This document shows positions 1 through 11,236 of a stretch of DNA of 64,000 nucleotides, piece after piece. The translations under genes and the position numbers were made by a program. The first letter of the stretch is position 1. Each line of letters opens with the position of its first letter. Origin of the DNA: Gnetum montanum (lineage: Eukaryota; Streptophyta; Gnetopsida; Gnetales; Gnetaceae); contig MNCI01004660.1 of NCBI GenBank assembly GCA_015680685.1, positions 44,141 through 108,140 of the forward strand, read 5' to 3'. The notes beneath the pieces are model-generated. The model worked only from the letters and a program-made list of their open reading frames with translations, was not told the DNA's origin and searched no databases.

Positions 1-1
1 G

Positions 2-670
2 GCCGCCATGGACAACAGCATGGGAGGAGCAAAGGGCTTCAGCATTCCACCGGCGTCGATGCAGGCAATCCCGTACGCCATGCTCATCTTCGCGGTGCCG
101 CTATACGAGGCAGCGCTGGTGCCGGCAGCGCGCCGAGTCACCGGAACCCATTCCGGCATCACCGAACTGCAGCGCATCGGCGTGGGTCTGCTACTCTCCG
201 CCTTCTCAATGCTGGCCGCTGCTCTGGTGGAGCAGCGCAGGCTCCGCCACGGCTCCCGACGGCTTTCCATAGCGTGGCTGGCTCCGCAGTTCGTGGTCTT
301 CGGCGCCTCGGAGATGTTCACGGCGGTGGGCCTCATCGAGTTCTTCTACAGGTGAGCGCCCGCGGGCATGCAGAGCCTGCTCACGGCGCTCACGTACGTC
401 TCCTACTCGCTCGGCTTCTTCCTGAGCTCCGTCCTCGTCAACGCCGTGAACGCCGTCACGTCTGCCCACGGCGGTCGCGTATGGCTCGCCAGCAACGATC
501 TCAACGACGACCACCTAGATTGCTTCTACTGGCTTCTGGTTGTGCTCAGCATCCTGAATCTCCTCCATTTCCTCTTCTGGGCACACTGGTTCCAGAAATC
601 TTGTGCTTGCGCAGCACCTGCATCGTCGGCGTCCTCCGCCGGACCGGCGGAGCCTCATACTCAGCCTTAG
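2..670 (+). pseudogene. NPF (NRT1/PTR family) transporter, C-terminal part, copy A
   Basis: This is the C-terminal half of a plant NRT1/PTR-family (POT/MFS) membrane transporter, most like the NPF4-type proteins; the family moves nitrate, peptides, hormones or specialised metabolites. The gene enters from the left window edge: base 1 corresponds to about base 22711 inside exon 4 of copy B. Family landmarks in order are AKGFSIPPASMQAIPYAM, hydrophobic helices, the stretch WLAPQFVVFGASEMFTAVGL, then after the stop AGMQSLLTALTYVSYS and a final helix near LNLLHFLFWAHWF. The frame is continuous from 2 to 670 except for one TGA at 353-355, directly after FFYR. Copy B has TGA at the same codon, so this is not a read error. 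The bases round the TGA (CAG|GTGAGC) also look like a splice donor, but the protein resumes in frame at once, so an intron is not needed. The substrate cannot be inferred. Confidence 0.85.
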
Positions 671-1856
671 CCTTAACCTTGCGTTGCCTTGCTTTTATTT
701 CCGAGTGTAAAGCCCAGTAAGCCTAAGTCTGATCATATAGCTATACTGTAACAAAAGTGTTATTATCCTCCTAGTTTCGTCTCACACCATCATCTCTGAA
801 ATAATGTTTTTTGCTTTTCCAGAAAACCTCATATGGGCACTGCCTGCCCATATGTATTGTGCATGCCAATTGATCGATGATGGGAAGAAGCATGACTCAT
901 GAAACCCAACGTGGAATGTTAATTATTGAGGAGCGCATGGGAAGAAGCATGACTCATGAAACCCAACGTGGAATGTTAATTATTGAGGAGCGCCGGTGGC
1001 GTGCCACAGGGAGGCACAATACTACGCTGTCATGGTAGGGTGTCATGGTAGGGTGGGCACACGCATAAGCAAAAACGAAACATGAATGTTGGGGGATTAC
1101 ATAGTTTAAATGCTTCAGGGGGATTAGATAGTTAATATGCTTTGTGTATGCGTATGATACTTTTGCGCTTCTGTGAGCCTTTTTGGGCGTCTTATGTGTT
1201 TTTAAATTCCAGTGTTTGCGTTAGCGCAGGAAGCACTAGCATTAGCGCTCCTTTGCTGGCATGGAATCAAGGACCATGGGCACCCCATCTTTCTTCTTCT
1301 TCTGCAGCATCAGCATCCATTCTGTCATGGGCAGCGTTTATCAGTCGAGGAAACCTTTATCGTGTGCTCTGCTGTGCTGTGCTGGACTGCTCTCTAACAA
1401 GGGCGAGAGTGTTCGTACGTCTACTGCACGCCTTTCTTTAAGCACGCTTTGTACGTTCATAGAATATAAAGCCTCCAATATGGCAACACGATGCGAATCA
1501 ATATGGTCCCGTTTAAAGAGGATTTGGTAAGGCCCAGGTTAATTCGAATGACCCATATGCATACTGTGCTTTGGTCCAGAGATTCCAAGAAATTTGTTTA
1601 CACCTAAGTGTAATTTATTTAGGTGGAGCTAATCATCAGTAATAACCAAGGACTCAATCTTGTAACCTTAAATATTATATGGCTGGCTAATCAATCCTGT
1701 AATGATCCTATATCTAATGATATAGATACTAAAATTTCAAAACTAGGCATAGGCAATTTTACATTAGAGGCAAAGATGTAAATATACTTAAAATAATTTC
1801 AAAGTATAATAGTAGAGGAGCACCAAAGAGAGGTGAAATTCCAACATAACATAAAA
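671..1856. other. 3' flank of NPF copy A
   Basis: Presumed 3' untranslated and downstream sequence, recognisable again at 23359-24770 and 36026-37430. No coding potential is convincing. A serine/phenylalanine-rich open frame at 1142-1441 has partners in the other two copies but is not conserved in length or frame. The block from 1220 to 1260 is shortened relative to B and C, where an extra block (about 23900-24040 and 36560-36700) is present. Confidence 0.6.
881..993. repeat. 57-bp tandem duplication specific to copy A
   Basis: The unit starting TGGGAAGAAGCATGACTCAT at 881 is repeated at 938 with a 57-bp period and essentially no differences. Copies B (about 23611) and C (about 36290) have the unit once, so the duplication is recent and confined to copy A. 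A second short duplication (GTCATGGTAGGGT, period 14) follows at 1029-1056. Confidence 0.9.
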
Positions 1857-2186
1857 GGAATGCTTCACTAATTTTAGGAATACCCTTTTAGGTATTCATC
1901 TTACAACCAATCTTGAAAAAGCTCCCTTCTAAGATAGGAAAATAATAAGACATTACCCTTTTAGCTTTTTAAGAAAAAAAGAAGAGGGATATAGTCACGG
2001 CAAAAAATGAAGCATGATGTTAACTAGAGCACACAAAGGGAAAACATTAATTAGAGAATTTTCAGTGAACCACATTACATTGAAATTTTCAAATGGTATA
2101 AAAACAAGGAAACAAAAACAACTCCAACTACCTATCTGGGGTAGCCTCTATTCTATGGAAAGAAATCAACTAACACTTGGTAGGGA

Positions 2187-3718
2187 GTGTTAGGAGAGAT
2201 GCAAAAGAAGTTGGCCTCTTGGAGAGGTATGTTTCTATCTTCTACAAATAAGCTAACTTTGGCTAAATCTATCCTCTCAAACATTCTCATTTATAGTGCA
2301 CTCATTTTTAGTTCCCCAGCCCAATTTGTATCGCAAGTCAATTAGATTATGAGGAATTTCCTTTAGTCAAGTGGGGAGGAGCATCGTTGATTTCATTTGA
2401 TTGCTTGGGATAAGGTGGCTATCCTAGTTCATGCAAGTGGTTGTGGGCTTCGAGATTTCAAGAGGTAGGCTTGTATTCTAGCTGCTAAGCTGGATTGGGA
2501 GGTTTGGTCTCAAGTAGACAAACCTTGGGTCAATTTTCTTCAAATGTGCTATCCTAATTTGTGAACCTACCTAGCTAAATCCTTGAAGATATTGAAAACC
2601 ATTAAGAAAGGATGGACTTTCTTTCAAGTCACTTCGGCATTAGGAATTTGGGGAAGAACACATTCTGGTGGAAGGTCTTCTAATAGAACAAGCTTATCAC
2701 AAAATGATTGGGCAAAGTTTTTCTAAAGTAGTCATCCTATTGTACAAAGGTCCAAGAGCACAAGTAAAGGATTGATTCAATAGGGGGTAGTGGAGAACTC
2801 CATCAATCTTTCACAATCATAATAGACATGGCCAATTCACCAAATTGTAAATATCCTTAAAAGACATAGCCCCTCTAATTTAGCCCATGAAGATACCTTG
2901 CATTTTACTTTGACAAACTGGAGACAATGAGACTCATATCTTTATATGCAATCCTTTGCCAAAGTAAGGGGATGGGACCTTATTTGAAGGTTGCTTTGTT
3001 GACCAAAGATGAGCTTTTTTGCTTGGTTGTTGGCTCATCATGGAATGCTCACTCAGGAAAAAATCTAGTAATAGCATTTTTCCATGGCCTCCTAGTGTAT
3101 CCTTTGCTATAAGGAGATTGAAACTACAAAACACATTTTCACAAAATGTCTATTTACAAAGGTTGTAGGTTGATTTGTGTGCATGTGGACTAGGATCCTA
3201 TGGGATCATTGTTAGGCAATGATTACAGAAGGGTCCATCATTCAAAGCCACTTACATGAGATTTCATTATGGGTGGAGGTTGCCTAGGAGATTTGGATCA
3301 AGAGGAATGTTAACACATTTCATGCAAACTATGTAAACTCTCCCTATAAATATATCTCGAAAGCATTCACCAGCTTTCACTTATGGAAAAACATCCATGA
3401 ATGCACAATGACAGTGTTTAATGCTTGTGACTTCTTGTGAGATGAGCTAATATGGCACTCGTAAACTATGTGTTCTTTTGCTTTTCTGAATATGAATACC
3501 CCTTGTTTTAAATGAACTTTCTTATGTAACACATGATTATTTTTTGGTTCTTAGTTACAATGCCCTATAGGAATGCCTATGGCTTTTTAATTAGTCTAAG
3601 TATTCATTTGTTTTGCTGGAGGGTCTTCTACCCCCCATGATGATATTGCTATTGTAATTGTTGATTTGAGGGTTCATCCCTCTTCTTATATAAATGACTA
3701 GACTTTCCCTTTAAAAAA
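2187..3718 (+). pseudogene. LINE remnant (RT C-terminus and zf-RVT), copy A
   Basis: Decayed plant LINE ORF2 3' portion. Translation across frames gives the post-catalytic reverse transcriptase region: QKKLASWRGMFLSS, LTLAKSILSNILIYS, then AWDKVAILVHASGCGLRDF and LAAKLDW, matching the usual 'W..LS.A.RL.LIKSVL' and 'GGLG.RDL...N.ALLAK.W' landmarks. The zf-RVT-like region lies around 2930-3170 (SFFAWLLAHHGMLTQ). In-frame stops and shifts are frequent and no catalytic RT core is present. The 3' end looks like a LINE tail near TAGACTTTCCCTTTAAAAAA at about 3700. It is part of the duplicated segment; homologues lie at 25086-26625 and 37759-39265, and a truncated one at 11971-12720. The exact left limit is not visible. 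Confidence 0.7.
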
Positions 3719-4858
3719 TGAACAACTCCAAGAGTGAAGAAAAAATTCTTGAACTTAAGGACCATCACTAAATAAATTTTCCTACAAAATTGGCTTAAAA
3801 TTATGTAAATATAAGCTACACAAAAACCAAGAACTTTAAGCAAGGAGACAAGTAAAAAAGTAATAGATGAATTAGTCTTCCTTATTGCAAAGTATTGCAA
3901 AGAGCACATATTGGATCATGAACAACTAAATGAGAGCAGTAAATGCCAATAGGCAAACCTTACTAAATTAAATACTATTAAAAATATTTAATTTTTTAAA
4001 GAGTGAAAACATTCTATATCTTTTAAATTAAGTGCTTCCATAATTGCATGTTATAGCTAACATTCCATAGATAATTGAATCTTTGCCAAATCATAATAAT
4101 CCTAGCCCCTCCCAAGACTCCACCTTGGTGACATGAGCATTGAGGCTCTAGGTGATGATCCTTGGTCAAATGCTAGCATTAAAACTAATAACAGTACAAG
4201 AAAACTAGGGTTGAATTGAAAAAAATGAGTGATTAAAATTTTGTCTAATATATGCAAAAAAGTCTAAAAAATCAAACTATTTAAAGCCATTAATGTCATA
4301 GAGAATATTGCACTCAAACTAGGTAATTAATCATTTGCACATACGAAAGGATGAAAGAAAGGTAAGGCCAAGTTTACACTACACACAATAAAGGCATTAT
4401 GCTTAATAACCTATGGTTCATTATTAATAGGAAGCCACTAAGGAGATAACTTATTAAGCATTGAAGTAGGAGCTATGAAATTGTTCAAGATCCAAATATT
4501 ACTGATAAATCTCTAAGTCTTCTAAATGTATTTTATGGCAATAAAGTTTTTCAAGTCATAAGACCTAGGTTAGAGCTAGGGCACAAGCATTCAAAAGAGG
4601 TTAAATTTTTGTTCATTCACCAATCCTCATAGGATCCTACCTTGGTAGGATGAGCATTGAACCTCTAGGTGATGATCTTTTTTATAAACAATGAGGTGTT
4701 ATACTAGTGGTAAGACTCTTAATTTGAAAGCTCCAAATTAGAAATATCTTAGGGTGTGCCAATGTTTTAATTATTTTACGTTCAAACACCCCCTAATGAT
4801 CCTTTTAAGAACTTGAAATAGTTATAACTTTAATGAAAAAAACTAAATTTAAAAAATG
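3719..4858. other. AT-rich non-coding spacer, copy A
   Basis: No gene seen. The stretch holds two dispersed copies of a motif of about 47 bp (4117-4163 and 4632-4678, core ATGAGCATTGA..CTCTAGGTGATGATC) and ends with a SINE-like repeat. It is conserved in order in copies B and C. Confidence 0.6.
4690..4795 (+). repeat. SINE-like repeat, copy A unit 1
   Basis: Starts GAGGTGTTATACTAGTGGTA, with an A-box-like ACTAGTGG at 4703-4710, and ends with a shared tail (ATCTTAGGGTGTGCCAATGT, then TTTTAATTATTTTA and a CACCCCC end). The same tail occurs at about 5870-5910 and 61516-61575. The inner part (B box) is short or degraded. Confidence 0.5.
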
Positions 4859-5624
4859 AGCATTGATGGGATGCAACATCGCATGGGCTGCTTTCCCTTG
4901 TTCTATAAATAAGAGATGACTCTCCCTTTTTTCACCATCTATATCTAGACCTTAGCCAAACTTTTTTCATTTTCCCATTCCAGAGTTAGAATAATTTCCA
5001 TGTGCCTGCAGTAGGAGTGCCAAAATGAATGGATCTTTACTCGAGCAATTCTGTACCTAAGTACAGAATTGTGTACGGCAATAAAGACGAACTTTTAGAT
5101 AAACCTTGCAGCATATGGATTAAGCTAAATAGGACTTTAATTATTGTTAATTGTTTAAATTCTTTCTTAAGGAATTAATCTCTCTCAACCCTCAACTCTC
5201 ATAGTTAAGTGCATTCAGTACGACTGCTTCGAGCACGTGTGTTACGCTTGGTAATCCCAGTAACGAATAGCGTTTGGTAATCCTAGTAGCGTTGCATTTT
5301 TTCAAGGTGTGAATGGCAAGTGGGAACAAATACTGATGCGAGGACGATTGAAGCTTAGTTAGTGAAAGTTAGTTACTTAGTTTCTTAACCCTTTCCTCTC
5401 TTAGCATAGGTGATAAAAACATAAACGATATAAAAACCATATGCCTCAAGCTTACTTAACCATACAACCATGACAAATACAAGCTTGGGAGGACAAAGAT
5501 TGATTAACCTTAGGTGTTCCATAAGGCATGTAGGCACTTAGTTTGCAGACTTTGACTAGATCGTGCATGTAACACTCATATTCGTATGGTTGAGTGTAGT
5601 GGTACCTTGCCACTCATCAAGCAT
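4859..5624 (+). mobile_element. Solo gypsy LTR with AGCAT target duplication, copy A
   Basis: LTR of 756 bp at 4864-5619 (TGATGGGATG...CACTCATCA) flanked by AGCAT at 4859-4863 and 5620-5624. It contains a TATA-like TATAAATAAGAGATGA promoter at about 4905. No internal region is present. The same site with the same flanking duplication holds a complete element in copy C (40418-46861). This is therefore the product of LTR-LTR recombination and not an independent insertion. Confidence 0.9.
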
Positions 5625-6236
5625 GTTTGACTAACTTTAGGCTTACCCATCTAGATGTGCTTGTGGAGAAAAAAAGTTCTAAGACTCAATACCAATTAAG
5701 CACTTTATCATTCACTTAGCATATAAGATAATACATACCCTATTTATAATAATTCACCAAAAAAAATGAGATGTTAGTCTAGTGGTATGGATCCTGACTT
5801 AGTAACCCCAAGTCACAAGTTTGATTCTACTAGATAGCACCAAGATATAAACTTCTATAAATCTTGGGATGTACCTATGTTTCAATTATTTTAGGTTCTA
5901 ACACCATATATTAATTCACCAAAGCCTAAGCCACCATCATCTTATGACAAAAGCCTATTCTATAGTGGCTAATAGTCCAAAAAACAAATTCACAAGTTAT
6001 TCAATGTGATGATATGCAACAACACTATGAGCCCAATATGAAAAATAGTACACAAGTTGCTTGGATGATATGCTAAGTCTTTTTTATCTTATTGACTTCA
6101 ACATCCCATAAATTTTTTGAGGATCCAATAAAAAAAATAGAAAAGCTTAAGAAGTAGAAGATATTTAATTTTTTTAGAAAATGCTAAGATTTTAAAAAAG
6201 ACCATCTTGAAACCCTTTATTACAAAAAATGAAAAT
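5625..6236. other. Non-coding spacer between the two LTRs, copy A
   Basis: AT-rich, no gene seen, apart from the SINE-like repeat at 5766-5910. The corresponding spacers are 28523-29134 in B and 46862-47470 in C. Confidence 0.6.
5766..5910 (+). repeat. SINE-like repeat, copy A unit 2
   Basis: An RNA polymerase III-type A box (TAGTCTAGTGG, 5775-5785) and a B-box-like GTTTGATTC (5819-5827) are spaced about 34 bp apart, as in tRNA genes. They are followed by a tail with CTTGGGATGTACCTATGTTT and TTCAATTATTTTAGGTTC. The tail is shared with the repeats at 4690 and 61411, which suggests one SINE family. There is no acceptor stem, so it is not a tRNA gene. Confidence 0.6.
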
Positions 6237-7283
6237 TTAATTGATGAGCAGCGAGGTACCCCTATGCTTAGCCATACAAATATGAGTGTTACATGCAATC
6301 TGGTCTAACTCCAAGGACTAAGTGCTTATGCGCCTTCACAGAACAAGGATGGGTTAGGCGATCGTTGTCTTCCCAACCTTACTTGTATGGCATGATTGTA
6401 TAGTTAAGTAAACTTGAGGTATATGATTTTTATGCTTTTTATGTTTTATGTCCTAGTGCTAAAGAGGGAAGAAGTGAATTAATTGAATAACTAATTTAAA
6501 TTAACTAATTAGCTAGGTCATAACTAGTCCTAACACCAACATCCGATCCCACTTTCCGTACACGTCCTGAACCAGTGCAACACTACTGGGGTTACCAAAC
6601 GCTAATTGTTACTAGGTTACCAAGCATTCCATGCATGCTCGAAGTGGTCGTACTGAGTGTGCTTACTTGTGAAAATTAATGAATCAATAAAAGTAACATT
6701 AATTAACTAATGAAAGCATTAAAGAACTATAAATAGCATTGAGGATGAGAGATAAGCTATTCTGAATGCTGCAAGGTTTATCACAAAGTTTGTCTTTATT
6801 TCCAGACACAAGGTGTTCTTAGATACACAATGCTCGAATAAAGATCCATTCACTATATGACTCCTACTGCAAGCACTCAGAAATAACTCTAACTCTGAGA
6901 GGGAGAAATTGCAAGAGTTTGGGTAAGGGACTAAGAACTAACTACAAAACCAAGTAAGCCCGCCTCTTATTTATAGGCAACGAGACAAGTCCTAATATTA
7001 GATGTCCAATATCTCTTGGTAGGATTCGATATTGCGGACCCGATATCATAGCCCCGATATTGCAACTCATCATACCCACACGACTAAATAAAAACTCATC
7101 CTTGAGTTCCTTACAAAATATTGGGAAGGTATGGGATTATTGACTAAATGACAATTGACGATGACATGGGATGATAGACTTAAAGTGCCCGGGGAACGGA
7201 TCGATAAATATATTACAGCATTGGTGTTCATGCCCATTGTGGTAAACATTGTACATAGATGACATCCAAACCCTCATTCGATA
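6237..7283 (-). mobile_element. Truncated reverse gypsy element: LTR plus internal 3' end, copy A
   Basis: LTR at 6242-7072 (831 bp) in minus orientation, preceded by TTAAT (6237-6241). 211 bp of internal 3' sequence follow (7073-7283), with the reversed polypurine tract just after the LTR. The homology to the complete element in copy C (47476-57353) stops abruptly after CGATA at 7283, where Athila-type sequence begins. The opposite LTR and the TTAAT on the other side are missing here. Confidence 0.85.
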
Positions 7284-7284
7284 G

Positions 7285-7982
7285 GAGACCTGCTATGATG
7301 CCACCAATCAAAGGCACGTACACGAGGATTGAACTACACCATGGGCAAAGTTTCCGAAAGGACCATGTTCTTTGGCAGTGCAGCTAATTAGCCAGACTTG
7401 TGTTGGAATTCCTACCTCAAGAATGAAGTACATCATGAGCAAAGTTTCATTTTAGAAAAAACAAAAAAGGAAAAAAAATGAGGACCATGTTCATTGGAAG
7501 TGTAATAAGTTCTTGAGTGTGATGGGGTCTGGCAGCAATCCTCACCCTAACCTCCATTTCCCTTTTAAATTGAAGTTTCCAAAAAAAAACCAAGGAAAAA
7601 TATGAATGTTGTGGCTTACTATGATCTAATATGAGCTTTAGCTCATCCTCCTCATAAGTCACTTGCTCAGAATAGCCTACATACTTTTACTGTTACCTTG
7701 TGAAAATATTGAGAATGAGAGCTTAACTATATATATATATATCTATAAATCCTAGTTAAAATAACAATAAATTATATATTTAAGTTTTAATGGTGTTTTG
7801 GGTGGCTTACGTTGGTATCTCCTTTGATCATTTGGTTATTTTAATCATGTTTAGATCACTATAATTTACTTTCAAATTTTATCTCCTTGTTTAGTGATTT
7901 TTCTTATTGCATTTCTTTTCAAAAATTGCATGATTCTTATTTCTCCTTGCACTTGCATACAATTTGTAGTTTGGGGGCTAAG
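7285..7982 (+). mobile_element. Athila-like element, internal 3' end and polypurine tract, copy A
   Basis: Begins GAGACCTGCTATGATGCCAC and ends in the polypurine tract TTTGGGGGCTAAG (7970-7982), immediately before an LTR starting TGTTGAGG. The same block is found at 19493-20240 and 30183-30903. No open frame is convincing. An AT microsatellite lies at about 7728-7745. Confidence 0.75.
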
Positions 7983-8880
7983 TGTTGAGGTTAACCTCAC
8001 CCATGCTAGGCATGGGGCCATTATCAATGCACATGTAAGAAATTATAGTTGCAAAGTAGTCAAAATGCACAAATCAAATTCATAGAAATTCAACAAATGC
8101 TATATTGGTTTATGTAAAAAGAAAAATATACACAATAGGTCCTCAACCACACATAAATGAAATAAAATAAAAATTATGAATTTCAATTGCTAAATGAGAA
8201 AGTAGTACACCAGCACATGATAAATAGTGCACCACATGCTTTGCACAGACCTCTAAAAGATGACCTCAATGCAACCTATTACCAATTGCCCCTTGGAGAG
8301 AGAAAGTGATATAAAGGAATTCTATTTAGAAAAGAAAAGAAATAAAATCAAGAGAAAAGTTAAGCCACTTGAAAAATTCTAACAAAATAGCATATCTTTA
8401 AATTATAAAACATGCTAATGACTGCATAATTTGTGCAAGTCTAATGAATTTATTTTCATATATTTTTTTTAAAAGTCAAATACAGCATGCTCAAATAAAG
8501 CATGATGCTACAAAAAAATTTCAAAACTATTTGATTTGATGTTAGCAAATAGACTCTCTTTTTTGGAATTCCCAAAGAGTGCCAGTTGAAACTCCTCCTA
8601 TCATTAAAAAGAATTACATATTTACAAAACGTCTGTTAAAACATTTGTAACAGTGATGCATTGTGTTGACAGCGAATGATGGTTAGCGGTAGTTCACGGG
8701 CTTCTTTTCCTGCAGGCCGCTATTTACAACGGAGCCAACCAAAGCCAACGGGGGGTGGAGTAAGAGCCTGTAGCCACCATTCTCTCTTCTGCTGCCAGGC
8801 AATAGTGACAACGAAGGCAGAGAACCACACAAGCGCCACCTGCACATGTAGACGACGATAGGTGGCACATCAACAATGAT
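7983..8880 (+). mobile_element. Athila-like LTR, truncated, copy A
   Basis: Starts TGTTGAGGTTAACCTCACCC next to a polypurine tract and aligns with the LTRs at 20241 and 30904. It is cut at about 8880, where reverse-oriented gypsy gag sequence starts. The block CGCTATTTACAACG...AGAGAACCACACAAGC (about 8718-8840) is shared with 31640-31760. Confidence 0.75.
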
Positions 8881-11236
8881 GCTGACTCCCGAGCTTGGTA
8901 GTAACAGTGTGGTGTCATGTGACTGACAAAGTCACGTGGAGAGATTGGCTACTACATGTAACAGCCATATGGATCCGGTTGTCGGTAAGGGTATTGTTGC
9001 CTTGGTGGTGGCATCCCCCATGATTGTGGGTATTACCACTATTGGTGTTGGTTAATGGGTTGTGGTAGAGTTCCACTTGGATAATACTTTAAAGGTTGGT
9101 GGAACTACCTTGGGTTACCTTGGGGATAAGGTAATCGTCAGGGTGCTTGCCATTTGTTAAGTCATGGGTTGAGTGCATACACCCCAGACTCTTGTAGATG
9201 TGAGATTACTAGGCAACATCCCTTAGGATGGTTGTATTGACATATTTCACATCCACCGTCATTATCCATATCAGAATCCACAACCTCTTCGGTGATGGCC
9301 ATTTTACACTTACCTTTGTCACATGCATGGTCCATGTCCCTCTTTTTCTTTTTGTCATAGTCACTTCCTCGCTCCATAGACTCCTCTACAATTTTGAGAA
9401 CAATTTCAAATCTACTATCTAGGGAGTTCCACATTCTGTCTACCTTTGCTAACACTTCTATTGTTAATTTTTAGTGCAGCAAGGTTTTTCTATTCACCAT
9501 CTATTCAAGTGGTGACTCTTCCTCCTCCTCATAGAATCTTGCTCTCCTTTTTTAGAGGGAAGGATCTCGGTTGTACTATTCCACACTTTCTCTCTTACGT
9601 AGCTCCCCTTCTTCCTTGGCTACTTGCTCTAGCAATCTATGAACCTGATGAGACCTAAGCTTTGATAATCTCCCTTGGGAATACGTTCCAAGGGTTCTCC
9701 TTGTTTCATGCCTAAGTCCATCTACGAGATGGCTTAGTTGATCCCACTGCGAGTACCCATGGCCTAGGCAGCGATGTAATAGTGCATAATAATGACCAAT
9801 GGTAGCATCCAAGGATTCATGATTTTCTTACTTCCATCCTTTGATTTGGTTTCCCAAATTCGACACTTGAGAGTACATTTGATACTTATCATTAAACAGT
9901 TCTAGCATCATACTCCACCTCCGAATGGATTCTAGTTCTAAGGACCAGTACCAGCTTTCCGCTTCTTTCACTAGTGTCCTTGGGAACAACTTTAGTTTTT
10001 TCCATTCGTTCTCAATGTTCTGCAAGGCACATGCATCGTGAAATGCTTGTAAGTGATTTTGAGGATCAGTGTTGTATCCCCCCTTAAATCGTGGGATATT
10101 GTTCAAGTCTAACCTCTTGATCCTGCTAACTTTTTGATGCCTTGTGGGAACTCTTATGGCCTCTGTGATATCTAACATGCTTCTGGTCGTGAGTAGGGGT
10201 TCTTCATGGTCATCTCGTTCATAGTGTCTATGATGTCTACATGATTCCCTACTCTCCCTTCTTCTATGTCGTGATTCTCTAGAGTGTCCTTGTCCTCGTT
10301 CTCGACTCTCCCATCGAGGTTTCTCACTTTGTTTTCCTTTATCCTCATGGTTAGGTTCCCTGTGATTGCATCGTGACACTGAAGGAGAGGGTGAATGTGA
10401 CAATGAGGGTGAAGAAGAAGGAGAACCATTACCATGATGATGTTTTCTACCTTCTTTTTGGTGGTCTCAGCCCCGATCGTGATTACGATCAGAACACCCA
10501 TCCTTATCGTATGTTTGTGTTCCCTCGTTGAACACTTTCTGTTCGTGGGGATCAGAACCAAGATTGTGAATCATGGAGTGGAGGTTCTGATACACCACCT
10601 CCTGACCATCATTAGGAGGAAAAACATCATTTGGTGGAGAACCCATTGAAACCAGTTCACCACCCTCAATTTCACTCAAGACATGTTGAGCGTTATGGGG
10701 CCATTCACCCTTCAAGGATATATGATATCTCTCTTGTTGCAAGTCCCTTTAACGTTGCACTTTTGTGGGATGGTAGTCCCTTGTGTCATGATCGTATGCA
10801 ACGTATTCTACATATAACTATGGCATGCCTATTCATGTGAGAGCATGAAGGAGCATGTTGGGTATTGATCGGTCTAGGGGAAGCACTATGTTACCCTCCA
10901 AGTCTCTCCAACAAAATTGTTCATCTTGATGAAGAATAAAGGTAAAGTTGGGTACATACTCATCATGATGAATATATACCACACGTAACTATTGAGGAAC
11001 TAGCAAATCTTGGTTACGTGTGTTATGCCGTTGACTATCTCTTGTGTTAGTCCTAAGCGGTGAAGTGCTTTTGTGTTAAGAAGAAGACATTTCCATCTTG
11101 GTTGGTGTGCGATTTACCATTGTTTCATCTTTCCTTTGATCAATCCTAAGGGTTCGTTCTAGTGTCCCAATGATATGGATGATTTCCTATGTTTTACGGA
11201 GTGCACAAACAACTAAGTCCTTGGCAACAACACCAA
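8881..11236 (-). pseudogene. Gypsy element fragment, gag region (element 3)
   Basis: Minus-strand gag of a Ty3/gypsy element of the same family as those at 40423-46856 and 47476-57353. Reading from the 5' end at high coordinates: a leader; a low-complexity Ser/His/Arg-rich N-terminal part (10742-10200); the gag core RIKRLDLNNIPRFKGGYN with NHLQAFHDACALQNIENEW and SWYWSLELESIRRW (10160-9828); then a C-terminal Cys-rich segment ending KGCC...LQESGVYALNP (9455-9162). It is broken into at least four frames. No protease or polymerase is present; the fragment ends at about 8881 against the Athila LTR. A primer-binding site and a partial LTR lie upstream on the minus strand. Confidence 0.8.
11218..11235 (-). 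other. Primer-binding site of gypsy element 3
   Basis: On the minus strand this reads TGGTGTTGTTGCCAAGGA, close to the tRNA-Asp-type primer site common in plant gypsy elements (TGGCGCCGTTGCCGGGGA). It is one base from the LTR end at 11237. Confidence 0.75.

Noticed and set aside
274-720. 148-codon frame overlapping the NPF C-terminus
   Set aside because: Arg/Leu/Pro-rich shadow of the GC-rich NPF coding frame; the real frame matches the transporter family.
881-993. Possible CRISPR-like or satellite array
   Set aside because: Only two units with no spacer; a simple tandem duplication.
2934-3134. Minus-strand frame conserved between copies A and B
   Set aside because: Antisense to the zf-RVT part of the LINE remnant; its similarity comes from the duplication.
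6098-6298. Phe/Lys/Leu-rich minus-strand frame conserved between A and B
   Set aside because: Spans spacer and LTR end; the composition is what AT-rich DNA gives by chance and no motif is present.
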